In this document: positions 31,965 through 40,025 of the stretch, in pieces | Numbering within the stretch: position 1 is the stretch's first letter | Layout: the number at the start of each line of letters is the position of its first letter | IMG/VR virus record: IMGVR_UViG_3300034198_022322 | Span: 1-55,770 of that record | Origin: a virus | Length of the DNA stretch: 55,770 nt | Direction: 5' to 3' (one strand) | Translations under genes and position numbers: made by a program | Notes under the pieces: generated by a model | Database searches by the model: none | What the model was told of the DNA's origin: nothing | What the model saw: only the letters and a program-made list of their open reading frames with translations

Positions 31965-33359
31965 TCAGTGCTTGGGCGGAGGAACGCTTTTAGGGTTCTC
32001 CATGAACGCGTCGATCACGTCCTTGTCAGCCTGGGACTCATCATCCGAATCCGGATCTTTGTTGTCCCCTCCTTCGAAATCTTCGCCCATGGATCCGGAC
32101 AAGTCAGATGTCATCGCGACGTCTCTGTCTTCTTCATCCTCAGCAAGGGCATCCGGCTTCTGATGCGGACTGTGACGCAGCGAGCCGATCAGTTCTCTCA
32201 AAGCGGTCGGCATGTGCTCAGACGAAGCGGCCTTCGAGAATTCCTGAAGGATTTCATGGCGACTCAGGCTGATGTGCAGCAAAGCACCAAGACCAGCAGC
32301 CTTGTCCATGCGCTCCTCATCCATCGAAGCACAGGCCTGTGCGACTCCGGGAAGCATGTCGATGTACTCGGCTGCAGCGATGCACGATACCAGCGGCGAG
32401 AGTCTTGCGCTCTTGAAGATGGCAGCCGCAGCAACCGCCTTCATGCCGGAGTCGGCGGGTTGATCTGACGCTCCCTTGACTGCGTAAGTGATGGCTTCCA
32501 AGTTCTGGTCGTGAGCGAACTTGGCAAGCTCACCCACGCCTCCTTTGGCGACGCTATTGAGGATGTCCGAAGTGATGCAGGTGGCTTTCTTTTTCATGGC
32601 CACCCGATCAGTCATCAGGGCCAGAAACTCGAATGCAGCGGCTTCGCAGTCTGCTTCCGACGCGGACTTGATCGCCTGCTGAGCGATGTCCTTGTCCAGC
32701 GGCTCGACTTCACCAGAAGGTGTGACAGCACGGATGCGCTTCGGATACTTCGACTTCGTGGAGCCCACGGTCGGGAATGCTTTGTTGAGCGCGGCGTATG
32801 CGACCCCGCCGGTGGCGAGAGCAGCCAGAAGAGGGACTGCGACAGGGAAAGCTGTGACGAGGTCCGAGAACGTCATTGATGCTCCGGCCGATTTCGTGGC
32901 TTCCAAATCGGCTGCGGCGAGCGTCTCGCCTTGAGCTTTGTCGAGAAGCTGTTGACGATGCTTCTTCTGCAGGTAGTTGTAGACCGCCTGTGTCAGTGCG
33001 TAGGCTCCGCCTGCCGAAAGAATTCCTCCAGTGATGGCCAATCCTGGCGCTGTCCATCGATCCACCGTCGCTGCGTCCATGGCCTGCTTGATGGTGTTCT
33101 TTGGCTCCGGGATGTAAAGCGTTTCGTCGTCCAGCCTCGACGCGTTCTCAAGGTCGCCTTCTTCCGACATGGACTTGAGGTAGTTGGCCAGAGCCACGAG
33201 CGCCCCGGTGCCACCGCCAAGGGCTAGACCTCCGAGAGCTAGGTTCTTGATCAGGTCGTGCCCTCTCGCGCGCTGACGATCGGCGACTTCCTGCCCGACT
33301 CCAATGCCGGGCAGGCTATTCTTGAGGCCGCGAGCGGCGCTTTCGATGATGGAGGACAT
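31965..33359 (-). CDS. Large hydrophobic Gly/Ala-rich membrane-type protein
   Basis: 464 residues from MSSIIESAARGLKNSLPGIG (ATG 33359, 2 bp after the upstream stop). Hydrophobic spans: LALGGLALGGGTGALVALAN (about 40-60), APGLAITGGILSAGGAYALT (about 100-120), and FPVAVPLLAALATGGVAYAA (about 170-190). A helical middle follows, then a very acidic tail (GDNKDPDSDDESQADKDVID). KSA occurs three times (TKSAGAS, IKSASEA, FKSARLS). Similar in style to the next three genes; perhaps an internal or membrane-interacting virion protein used in DNA entry. Not recognised as a known family. Confidence 0.78.
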   Translation of the reverse strand: MSSIIESAARGLKNSLPGIGVGQEVADRQRARGHDLIKNLALGGLALGGGTGALVALANYLKSMSEEGDLENASRLDDETLYIPEPKNTIKQAMDAATVDRWTAPGLAITGGILSAGGAYALTQAVYNYLQKKHRQQLLDKAQGETLAAADLEATKSAGASMTFSDLVTAFPVAVPLLAALATGGVAYAALNKAFPTVGSTKSKYPKRIRAVTPSGEVEPLDKDIAQQAIKSASEADCEAAAFEFLALMTDRVAMKKKATCITSDILNSVAKGGVGELAKFAHDQNLEAITYAVKGASDQPADSGMKAVAAAAIFKSARLSPLVSCIAAAEYIDMLPGVAQACASMDEERMDKAAGLGALLHISLSRHEILQEFSKAASSEHMPTALRELIGSLRHSPHQKPDALAEDEEDRDVAMTSDLSGSMGEDFEGGDNKDPDSDDESQADKDVIDAFMENPKSVPPPKH

Positions 33360-33361
33360 AG

Positions 33362-33826
33362 TCAGAGTTGCTGGTACAAAATCTTTGCGTACGTGAGATA
33401 CACGTACCATACCCCGTCGTGGAAACGGCGATCAAGGTCAACGATGCTACAAAGTGGTCCGTCTGAATGAGCCGCCAACTTTTGAACTTCGTTGAGCTTC
33501 TTCAGTTCGGCTGGGACGCTGAGGTTCAGCGTCAGTGTCACTGGCGCCGCGAGCTTCACCGTCCCAGGATGCTTGGCGGCCTGGTCGGACACCGAAGGCT
33601 TGTCGCGCCATACTTTATGCGGCGACCTTGGAGGGCGGACAATGTCCGGCTCCTCTTCTTCATCGTCTGCCTCGTCCGAGATTTCCTCGGCAGTTCGTGA
33701 CGATAGCCTCGACGGCGCAAATGCTCCGAAGTCTTCAAACTCGATCGAGCTGACTTCCAGCGAGGCGAGCGCCTGCACCTCATCCGAAGTGACTTCTTGC
33801 GTAGGTTGTTCGACCTCCTCAGACAT
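33362..33826 (-). CDS. Hypothetical protein
   Basis: 154 residues from MSEEVEQPTQEVTSDEVQAL (ATG 33826, 8-bp overlap with the upstream stop); an earlier start overlaps more. The N-terminal half is acidic and disordered (EEISDEADDEEEEPDIVRPP), the C-terminal half globular (VTLTLNLSVPAELKKLNEVQ, LDRRFHDGVWYVYLTYAKIL). Function unknown; lies within the virion block. Confidence 0.7.
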   Translation of the reverse strand: MSEEVEQPTQEVTSDEVQALASLEVSSIEFEDFGAFAPSRLSSRTAEEISDEADDEEEEPDIVRPPRSPHKVWRDKPSVSDQAAKHPGTVKLAAPVTLTLNLSVPAELKKLNEVQKLAAHSDGPLCSIVDLDRRFHDGVWYVYLTYAKILYQQL

Positions 33827-34391
33827 CGTAGCGCGTGCGTGGTTTCTTGGCTTCTTGGGCTTCAAGCACGCTCTTGGCGTGCATGTCCTCTTCGATATCC
33901 TGTCTCAGCTGTTTGAAGGCCTTGATTTTTTCCAGCAGGGCGGCGTTCTCAGCGGACGATTGCGACGCGTGACGAGACAGCAGGAAGCCAAGCGATCCGA
34001 CTCCAAGGCCTCCCAGCGCGCCGAGAGCCAGTAATGACTGAGTCGGTCCTCCGATCGCGTCTTTGGATGCCAAGAATGCGGGCAGTGCAGCAGCGCTCTT
34101 GGCCAGGGCACATTTGACGCTGTCGGTGAACTTGTTGAACTCCGGGTACCACTTGTCCGCCGTGGCCAGCTTCTGAAACAACTGACCGCCGACCGTGTGA
34201 CCGGCGTTGTCGCTCTCGAATGCTGCTGCCGCGATCTTGCACAGCTCCCGGTTGAAAGGCTCCGCTTCCTGACTTTCCATGACCCTGTGGGCGTGTGCTG
34301 CGCGCTTCACCGTCTCAGCATCCACGCCGAGCATAGCTGCGCCAACTAGGATTCCGAAATCTCTGTGAGCGTTGGTCGAGGAATGGTTCAT
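33819..34391 (-). CDS. Membrane-type hypothetical protein
   Basis: 190 residues. Opens MNHSSTNAHRDFGILVGAAM. Contains a hydrophobic Gly-rich span (QSLLALGALGGLGVGSLGFL, about 125-145) followed by a helical basic tail (KIKAFKQLRQDIEEDMHAKS). One KSA (ALAKSAAALP). It shares ATGA with the upstream gene. Same general build as the other hydrophobic proteins here. Confidence 0.73.
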   Translation of the reverse strand: MNHSSTNAHRDFGILVGAAMLGVDAETVKRAAHAHRVMESQEAEPFNRELCKIAAAAFESDNAGHTVGGQLFQKLATADKWYPEFNKFTDSVKCALAKSAAALPAFLASKDAIGGPTQSLLALGALGGLGVGSLGFLLSRHASQSSAENAALLEKIKAFKQLRQDIEEDMHAKSVLEAQEAKKPRTRYDV

Positions 34392-35191
34392 AGTGCGAGC
34401 TGACCGATAGCGTTGAATTTGTGACCGGCTGAGCCGCCGGCGAGCAGTGAGCCGATGATACCACCGGCGGCGAGGGGGAGCAATCCTTTAGCTCCTAGGA
34501 ATTTCATGATCAAGACACCCAAAGCTCCTCCGCCGACGGACGACAGAAGGGACCCCAGCTGAGACTTGTCTTGGCTACTGGCGGCTGACAAAGCTCGAAG
34601 GCACGCAAGCTTCTCGTTCTGACTCAGTGACGGGTCAGACATGATCGCGTTGACGATCTGATCGTCGAAAGACGCCTGCTTGTGAAGGGCAGCTTGCTGC
34701 GCATTGTGGCTGTGCTGCATTGCGGCCGTCGCCCCTGCCCCTAGACCTCCCGCAATCAGAGCGTACAGGAGACCTCTGGACACTGGATTTTCATCTTCCT
34801 GCCCCATCTTGAGGCCTGCTGCTCCGCCGGCGAGAGCCGACAAAAGCGCAGCTGTTCCGACGGACTTACCCTGCGAAGACGTTCCCCAATCCCAACCCCC
34901 TCGGATTTTGTCTCCCAACCACTGAGTGAATTGGGTCGACGGACTGGCTGGGATCTGCGGCATGCCGTATTGCTCATGCACTGCTTCGTTGAGGTTGTTG
35001 AGCCGATAGTCCCGATCAAACGTCTGCTTGAATTGCTTGTCCGACAGCATCTTTCGATTTGCCTCGGGTCCGAAATTACCCACCGCGGCGTCGTCGTGGC
35101 GGAAGCTGACGCCTCCTCCCGGCTCGTATCGGAAATCCTCAACTTTGCCCTCGAGATGTGCCGGGATGTATGTGGGCTGAAATGAGCTCAT
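34388..35191 (-). CDS. Glycine-zipper membrane-type protein
   Basis: 267 residues. A soluble N-terminal 110 residues (YEPGGGVSFRHDDAAVGNFG, QKTFDRDYRLNNL-like helix) precedes three Gly/Ala hydrophobic spans: VGTAALLSALAGGAAGLKMG, GLLYALIAGGLGAGATAAMQ and LLSSVGGGALGVLIMKFLGA, then PLAAGGIIGSLLAGGSAGHK. GxxxG spacing is evident, as in glycine-zipper channel or tape-like internal proteins. A KQA motif (LHKQASFDD) lies between spans. Probably a virion or membrane-penetration protein. Confidence 0.75.
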   Translation of the reverse strand: MSSFQPTYIPAHLEGKVEDFRYEPGGGVSFRHDDAAVGNFGPEANRKMLSDKQFKQTFDRDYRLNNLNEAVHEQYGMPQIPASPSTQFTQWLGDKIRGGWDWGTSSQGKSVGTAALLSALAGGAAGLKMGQEDENPVSRGLLYALIAGGLGAGATAAMQHSHNAQQAALHKQASFDDQIVNAIMSDPSLSQNEKLACLRALSAASSQDKSQLGSLLSSVGGGALGVLIMKFLGAKGLLPLAAGGIIGSLLAGGSAGHKFNAIGQLAL

Positions 35192-35427
35192 CGTGGTCCT
35201 CCTGATCCGTTACCGATGTGAGGGCTGTTGGGGCCTGGATAAGGCGCCGCTCCGTAATGGAAGTCTGGGTTCTCCTGCGGTGGTAGCGGGTCGCGCTCCA
35301 CATCGAACTGAATGCTCTTCACCGGCACCTGTCCGCGTTCTTTCGCATCCATCTCCCGAAGTGCGGCATTCCGCAAATCGATGATGGCTTTGCTGACTAC
35401 GTTCGGTCTTAGTGTGCTACGGCTCAC
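35188..35427 (-). CDS. Small Pro-rich hypothetical protein
   Basis: 79 residues, GTG start (35427), sharing ATGA with the next gene. A helical start (VVSKAIIDLRNAALREMDAK) and a Pro/Gly/Asn-rich end (FHYGAAPYPGPNSPHIGNGS). It lies directly after the portal gene. Function unknown. Confidence 0.68.
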   Translation of the reverse strand: MSRSTLRPNVVSKAIIDLRNAALREMDAKERGQVPVKSIQFDVERDPLPPQENPDFHYGAAPYPGPNSPHIGNGSGGPR

Positions 35428-35474
35428 GGTTTTATGCTACCACGAATGAATGGCTGCGCCAAGCGGGTTGTGTG

Positions 35475-37328
35475 TCACACCTGCTGGGCGACGGCGGCGC
35501 GACCCTGAGAGGCTCCCTGCGCGCGCATCTTTTCCATGGCGTCCTTGGCCGAAGCGTAGAGAGTCGGGTTGGTCGACTCGCAGCGCTGCATTTCTTTGCG
35601 GTGAGAGTTGGGCTGCTGAGCGTGCAGTCGAAGCCACTCGGTGGCGATCTCCTGCGCGCGCTGCTGAATCTGGAGCGGGTCTGCTCCCTGATCGATCGAG
35701 TAGTCCATATTGCCACCACCAGCTCCGCCAGGAGCGGCGCCTCCTCCGCCTCCGGCTGGCGCTGCCTGCGCTCCTTGCTCTGCCGCCATGATGGCGATGT
35801 CTGCCATTGAACCCTGGGTCTTCTCCTTCTCGAATTTGACCGCCAGCTCGTTGGTGCGACGCTGAATCTCTTGATCTTCCATTGCCGCACGGACCGCTGC
35901 ACCTTCCGGGTCGGAGATGCCCATTTCCGGATAGACGTCGCTGCGAGGAACTTCGCGGTTTGCAGCCAGCTGCATCTTGATGTTCATCCACTCGGCGTCG
36001 TAAGCCATCACCGGACGCTTCAGGCGCACCTCGATCTCGTCGGTATCCAGCGCCCTTTGCACTGTGCCTGCGATGAACTTCAACAAGCCGTTGAGCGTCT
36101 GGAAGAGCCACTCGTACGAACGCTCGAACATCCTGATCGCATTCGGAGCCTGGTCGACCTGCAGCGTACCTCGGAACAACTCGACAGGCATTCCGATGCC
36201 GTCGAACAGTTGCTGGATGTGCGCCTGCACGAGTTCGTGCATGACCATCTGCTTCCCGTTACCGCCGTGCTCATTGTAGTCGGCCTTGAACGGTAGGGCA
36301 TGGATCGCAGTGCGGTCCGCACGGTGCGTGGCGATCATCTTCTGCATTTCCGAGCGCCACTGCGACATCAGGAGGGTCATGACCGAGTCCCCGGCACTAT
36401 CGCCGAAGTTCGGCGTGAAAATCCTGAAAGGCAGGAGGTAGTCTTGAGCCACCGCGAAGTCCGCTTTGCGGTAGATCTGGATCTGATACAGCGTGTGGTA
36501 GTGCAGCAGAATTTCTGGCACACCCCATCCGCTGTCCGAGACGCCCATGACCGTAGGTGCCCGGAAGTGAAAAACCTCACCTTTGTGGAATCTGAAATCT
36601 TTGTTGTAGCGCACCGCCTCAAGCAACCCGCGCGGCGTGTTGTTGATCTCGTGTAGGATGTTGCTCTTGATCCGCTGCTCCATGTTGGGCGGGATCGTGT
36701 ACACGTACTGAATGGAGTCTGAGTGGTGCGCCTTGTCCAGCGACACGTAGCGCGGGTCCAAGAACACGATCGAGAATCGGTCAGGAGCCGCAGCCGGCTT
36801 GTCCTTGAACTCGAGCTCGACCATCGGGACGCTTCCTTTGCGCTGCTCGGCCGACATCTTCGAGGCTGCCTCAAGATCAGGTACCGTGTAGGTGAGGCGG
36901 TCCCAGTTGTAGGTGACCATGTGCTCCGGGAATGAAGACAGAGCGACGACGCCTCTGTACTCGCCATCCTTCTTCACGACCAGCCAGCGGTCAAACGGCT
37001 CCACGCAACGGACGAATCCGTTACCATAGACCGCCCATTCCAAACCTGCGCGCTGCAACTTTGCGAACACGCCGAGCGTATCGATGAGCAGACTCTTGAG
37101 GCTGTCTCTCTCCTTCTTGTCGGCCTCGCCCGTGAATTCTAGGTCGGTGATGAAGTATGACACCACCCGGTTCATCGCCGCCCCGTACATACGGTTCAGA
37201 CCGTACAGGTACAGGCATAGGTCGAGCGTACCGCGGATGTCCCGCGGGAATGAATCGGTCGACGGGAGGATGAACGGGTCGGCGAATTTCTTCGGCCCGG
37301 CCATGAATGACGGCGCAAGGATCGACAT
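35475..37328 (-). CDS. Portal protein
   Basis: 617 residues. Size and internal text fit a phage portal, the dodecameric ring at the DNA entry vertex: AVYGNGFVRCVEPFDRWLVV, FRFHKGEVFHFRAPTVMGVS, DSGWGVPEILLHYHTLYQIQ, VELFRGTLQVDQAPNAIRMF, then a helical C-terminal domain ending in a Gly/Ala-rich low-complexity stretch (APAGGGGGAAPGGAGGGNMD) and a Gln-rich end. Portals share little sequence, so this rests on overall pattern and the neighbouring virion-type genes. No terminase is in the window. Confidence 0.82.
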   Translation of the reverse strand: MSILAPSFMAGPKKFADPFILPSTDSFPRDIRGTLDLCLYLYGLNRMYGAAMNRVVSYFITDLEFTGEADKKERDSLKSLLIDTLGVFAKLQRAGLEWAVYGNGFVRCVEPFDRWLVVKKDGEYRGVVALSSFPEHMVTYNWDRLTYTVPDLEAASKMSAEQRKGSVPMVELEFKDKPAAAPDRFSIVFLDPRYVSLDKAHHSDSIQYVYTIPPNMEQRIKSNILHEINNTPRGLLEAVRYNKDFRFHKGEVFHFRAPTVMGVSDSGWGVPEILLHYHTLYQIQIYRKADFAVAQDYLLPFRIFTPNFGDSAGDSVMTLLMSQWRSEMQKMIATHRADRTAIHALPFKADYNEHGGNGKQMVMHELVQAHIQQLFDGIGMPVELFRGTLQVDQAPNAIRMFERSYEWLFQTLNGLLKFIAGTVQRALDTDEIEVRLKRPVMAYDAEWMNIKMQLAANREVPRSDVYPEMGISDPEGAAVRAAMEDQEIQRRTNELAVKFEKEKTQGSMADIAIMAAEQGAQAAPAGGGGGAAPGGAGGGNMDYSIDQGADPLQIQQRAQEIATEWLRLHAQQPNSHRKEMQRCESTNPTLYASAKDAMEKMRAQGASQGRAAVAQQV

Positions 37329-37342
37329 GGTCGTGGTGCGGT

Positions 37343-38089
37343 TTAGCCCCTAGGCTGATCCCAATCGCGAGTAGGGCTCTTGACGAGAGCTTCTTTCTGC
37401 ATCTCGCTCAGTTCTGTTGCTCGCTCGGTGTTGAGCACCGGCTCGCCTCCTTGCACGCTGTTGCTAGCTCCGCCCGAAACGACGGATGGAGCTCCTTCTT
37501 TCAATCTACCTGTCTTTTCCACGAGGCGATTGTGCGCCATGAAGCACAGCAAGTCAACGCCCGGATACAGACGCTGAGGCTCCGCTAGGCACACTACAGA
37601 CACGACTCGGTCAGGGTAACCATCGAACCCGACGTCGAATGTCGCCCCAGGTTTTGGGGTGAACATCATGTCGCCGGCTCGGACCTTGATGAAGAACATC
37701 CCGTCCACCTTTATGTCGGATGGTGCGCAGCTGATCCAGTTGATCCTGCAGCGAATATCACCGATCGGCGTCACGAATCTGATGTAGCGGAAGGACTCTG
37801 CCTCCGCGTCCAGCAACTTTGCGATTTCGATGAATTCTTGGCGACAGGCTCCAGCAAGAACACGAGCCACGACCTCAGGAACGTTCACGCCGGGAGAAGG
37901 TGTTGCGGTGGGTGCTGTGATCGGATCCGAGCGCTCCGGTTCTGACGATGTAAGCGAGTCGTCGAGGTCGTCATCGAAACCGTTTCGCAGATCGCGAAGC
38001 AGGTTTGCTGTGGCGTCTTCGTTGGTGGGGTCGCCGTGCCGTAGGCTATCCAGATCGGTGGGTCTTGTTGTTTTTCGCGGAGTTGCCAT
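37343..38089 (-). CDS. Hypothetical protein next to portal
   Basis: 248 residues. A Thr/Ser/Asp-rich N-terminal 60 residues precedes a folded core (VVARVLAGACRQEFIEIAKL, YIRFVTPIGDIRCRINWISC, MFFIKVRAGDMMFTPKPGAT). It overlaps the upstream gene by 44 bp. Position 14 bp before the portal suggests a head-assembly or packaging-related role, but no motif shows it. Confidence 0.7.
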   Translation of the reverse strand: MATPRKTTRPTDLDSLRHGDPTNEDATANLLRDLRNGFDDDLDDSLTSSEPERSDPITAPTATPSPGVNVPEVVARVLAGACRQEFIEIAKLLDAEAESFRYIRFVTPIGDIRCRINWISCAPSDIKVDGMFFIKVRAGDMMFTPKPGATFDVGFDGYPDRVVSVVCLAEPQRLYPGVDLLCFMAHNRLVEKTGRLKEGAPSVVSGGASNSVQGGEPVLNTERATELSEMQKEALVKSPTRDWDQPRG

Positions 38090-38711
38090 TGCTACGTTTG
38101 ATAGTTTTGAAGATTTTGTTGATCAGAGCGTTATCAGCGGAGTGATGCCTCAGAACCTGCCCTTCGCCAGACACCGAATAAGACATCCCGATTTTGCCGG
38201 TACCATCAAAATCTTTCAGGATGATGTGGTGCTTGGCTCCGTCGGCCGCCGTCACTTCCAGAACCACGGAGGATGGTCTACCGTTCAGGCCGTGCGAGAC
38301 GGCAAGGTCACACACTAGGTCGTAACCAAACGATGCTCTCGCAGACAACTGCGCCGCAGCGGCCATCGCTTTGCGCCTAGCCTCCAGCTCGCAGTCAACC
38401 GGACTCCACAGGTTCAGACGTGAGTCTGCAGCGGGAGACCGGTCTGCTCTTCCGCACAAAATGTTCAGAGGGATACCGGTAGCCTTTGCCGCCGACACAG
38501 CATAGCACCTGCGCAGCCTTGGAAAATCTTCCTCGGTTTTCGGGTGCAGCAACCGACGCGCGGTGCGCCTGCTGCACCCGACAATTCTTGCGAATGCAGC
38601 GGTAGCGCACCTCGCGTTACCGACGAAGTCTTTGACGCTTCGGACAAGCTTTACCGAGGAGGCTGGAGTCAACAGGCGGCTACCTCGCGGTAGGGTCGCT
38701 GAAGAGCTCAT
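38046..38711 (-). CDS. Hypothetical protein with HTH-like N-terminus
   Basis: 221 residues. Residues about 35-60 read FARIVGCSRRTARRLLHPKT, similar to a helix-turn-helix. Later text is KAMAAAAQLSARASFGYDLV, VTAADGAKHHIILKDFDGTG and a basic tail (KIFKTIKRSNGNSAKNNKTH). Could be a small-terminase-like or regulatory DNA-binding protein; neither can be shown. It follows a 60-residue gene with a 2-bp gap. Confidence 0.68.
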   Translation of the reverse strand: MSSSATLPRGSRLLTPASSVKLVRSVKDFVGNARCATAAFARIVGCSRRTARRLLHPKTEEDFPRLRRCYAVSAAKATGIPLNILCGRADRSPAADSRLNLWSPVDCELEARRKAMAAAAQLSARASFGYDLVCDLAVSHGLNGRPSSVVLEVTAADGAKHHIILKDFDGTGKIGMSYSVSGEGQVLRHHSADNALINKIFKTIKRSNGNSAKNNKTHRSG

Positions 38712-38713
38712 GA

Positions 38714-38896
38714 TCAGCCTTGGCCGCGGATGGCTCCCACAAAGTTTCCGATGTTGCGCTCACGCCTTGCATCCTGCGGCCGGTAGCTGTTGTACAGCTT
38801 TTCGACAATCTGCTTGGGGCGATGCTGCGTGAGAGAATTGACGAAGCCGGTGTGGCGGGCCTGGCGAATCTGTTCCTGCGTGATCTGTGTGCTCAT
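38714..38896 (-). CDS. Small hypothetical protein
   Basis: 60 residues (MSTQITQEQIRQARHTGFVN, SLTQHRPKQIVEKLYNSYRP), tightly fitted between its neighbours: start 2 bp after the beta-middle stop, stop 2 bp before the next start. Basic helical. Function unknown; co-transcription with RNAP beta fragments invites a transcription-related guess only. Confidence 0.66.
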   Translation of the reverse strand: MSTQITQEQIRQARHTGFVNSLTQHRPKQIVEKLYNSYRPQDARRERNIGNFVGAIRGQG

Positions 38897-38897
38897 T

Positions 38898-40025
38898 TCA
38901 ATCGGGTAGTTTGAGTGTTTTGCCTACCAGATCCGAAGGGCTGACCCACTGCTTCTTACCGGTCTTCCGGTTGAGCATGACTTGGTAGACGCGACCATCA
39001 GAACCTATTCTGGTCCCGTGTGCAAGTCTAACATCGATACCTGCCTTGTCCGAATTGCCAGTCCAGAAGCCTGGATGGTTCGACTTACCTCGCACGTACA
39101 GCATTCCACCCGGGACAGTCGCGCAGTAGACCATACCGTTGAAGCTTTCTGAGCTCCAGCACTCCGGTAACAGACGCTGACTTTCGAGTCTGAGCCCGGA
39201 TGTTTCGTAACTTTTATCGAGCAAGTCTAGCGTCGGACTCGTAGGGATGTAGATGTCAGCTCCCGACAGGTCCGAAGCGAATGTCACAGACAGCTCGAAC
39301 GCTTCAGGGTCGCGCTTGAATACCACTCGATGTGACGGCGTCACCATCATGTGAATGTTGGATGAGGAACCCACAATCATCGGGCCGGAATACAATTCGC
39401 GCACCACCCTGGACGCGCGATGCCACTCAAATCGGCCAGACACGTTGCAGGCAAAAACGTCGTCGTCCTTGACCGCGTCCCATCTCACCCAGCCGCGCTT
39501 TGTGTAGACCTCGGAATCCCCGGGCATGCATTCTGGGCCAGAAATGGGATCCACGAATCCGAACTGCGAAGCATGAACGGATTGCATTGAGAGCGTGATC
39601 GCGCTTGGGTCGCCAACACCTCCAGGTCCCATCTTTGTCACGCGCCGCTTCTGCTCCAGGATGTGCATGGGATTGATTTCCTCCAGCGCCGGAGCCAGCG
39701 GGTTGCCTGCGAGGTAGCCCACAGTGTAGGGCGCGAACACATCGGCGCCCATGGGTGTGAGGCTCTTGGATCGACTCAAGCGGCCCATGAGGGTTCGGAG
39801 TGTACGCCCGTGATCCAGCTTCACACGTTCCGCCATCAGGCGGTCTGGGGTGTGGATTCGGTCGTTCGGCAAACTGTCCCGCTCGTCCGGCTCGGCCAAC
39901 CCTCGGTTGACCGCCAGCAGCTTTTCGGTAGCGGACAGCAAGCCGTCCAGACCTACCGAAGCATACGTTTCGTGCTCGTCGTCGTCGGCGAGGTATCTGT
40001 GGTGCGCGGTCGGGTTCGTGGTCAT
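38898..40025 (-). CDS. rpoB: RNA polymerase beta subunit, middle fragment with mini-intein
   Basis: 375 residues. The extein carries the beta fork/Rif-like region: HILEQKRRVTKMGPGGVGDP (cf. HKRRLSALGPGGL) and VHASQFGFVDPISGPE (cf. VHPTHYGRVCPIETPEG), residues about 121-165. A 159-residue intein follows (166-324), then SDKAGIDVRLAHGTRIGSDG. It shares ATGA with the beta-N gene, so the two fragments are probably made together. The corresponding region in bacteria lines the RNA exit and Rif pocket. The C-terminal fragment is encoded 12 kb away. Confidence 0.92.
   Translation of the reverse strand: MTTNPTAHHRYLADDDEHETYASVGLDGLLSATEKLLAVNRGLAEPDERDSLPNDRIHTPDRLMAERVKLDHGRTLRTLMGRLSRSKSLTPMGADVFAPYTVGYLAGNPLAPALEEINPMHILEQKRRVTKMGPGGVGDPSAITLSMQSVHASQFGFVDPISGPECMPGDSEVYTKRGWVRWDAVKDDDVFACNVSGRFEWHRASRVVRELYSGPMIVGSSSNIHMMVTPSHRVVFKRDPEAFELSVTFASDLSGADIYIPTSPTLDLLDKSYETSGLRLESQRLLPECWSSESFNGMVYCATVPGGMLYVRGKSNHPGFWTGNSDKAGIDVRLAHGTRIGSDGRVYQVMLNRKTGKKQWVSPSDLVGKTLKLPD
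39054..39530 (-). other. Mini-intein in RNA polymerase beta (159 aa)
   Basis: Begins CMPGDSEVYTKRGWVRWDAV (block A, Cys1) and ends with block F/G NGMVYCATVPGGMLYVRGKS and FWTGN, then Ser+1. Block B is NIHMMVTPSHRVVF (TxxH). There is no LAGLIDADG or HNH motif, so it is a minimal splicing element. It interrupts beta immediately after ISGPE, the equivalent of bacterial IETPE. Confidence 0.9.

Noticed and set aside
38046-38711. Small terminase subunit
   Set aside because: An HTH-like N-terminus beside the portal is suggestive, but no large terminase is present and the rest does not match; left as hypothetical.
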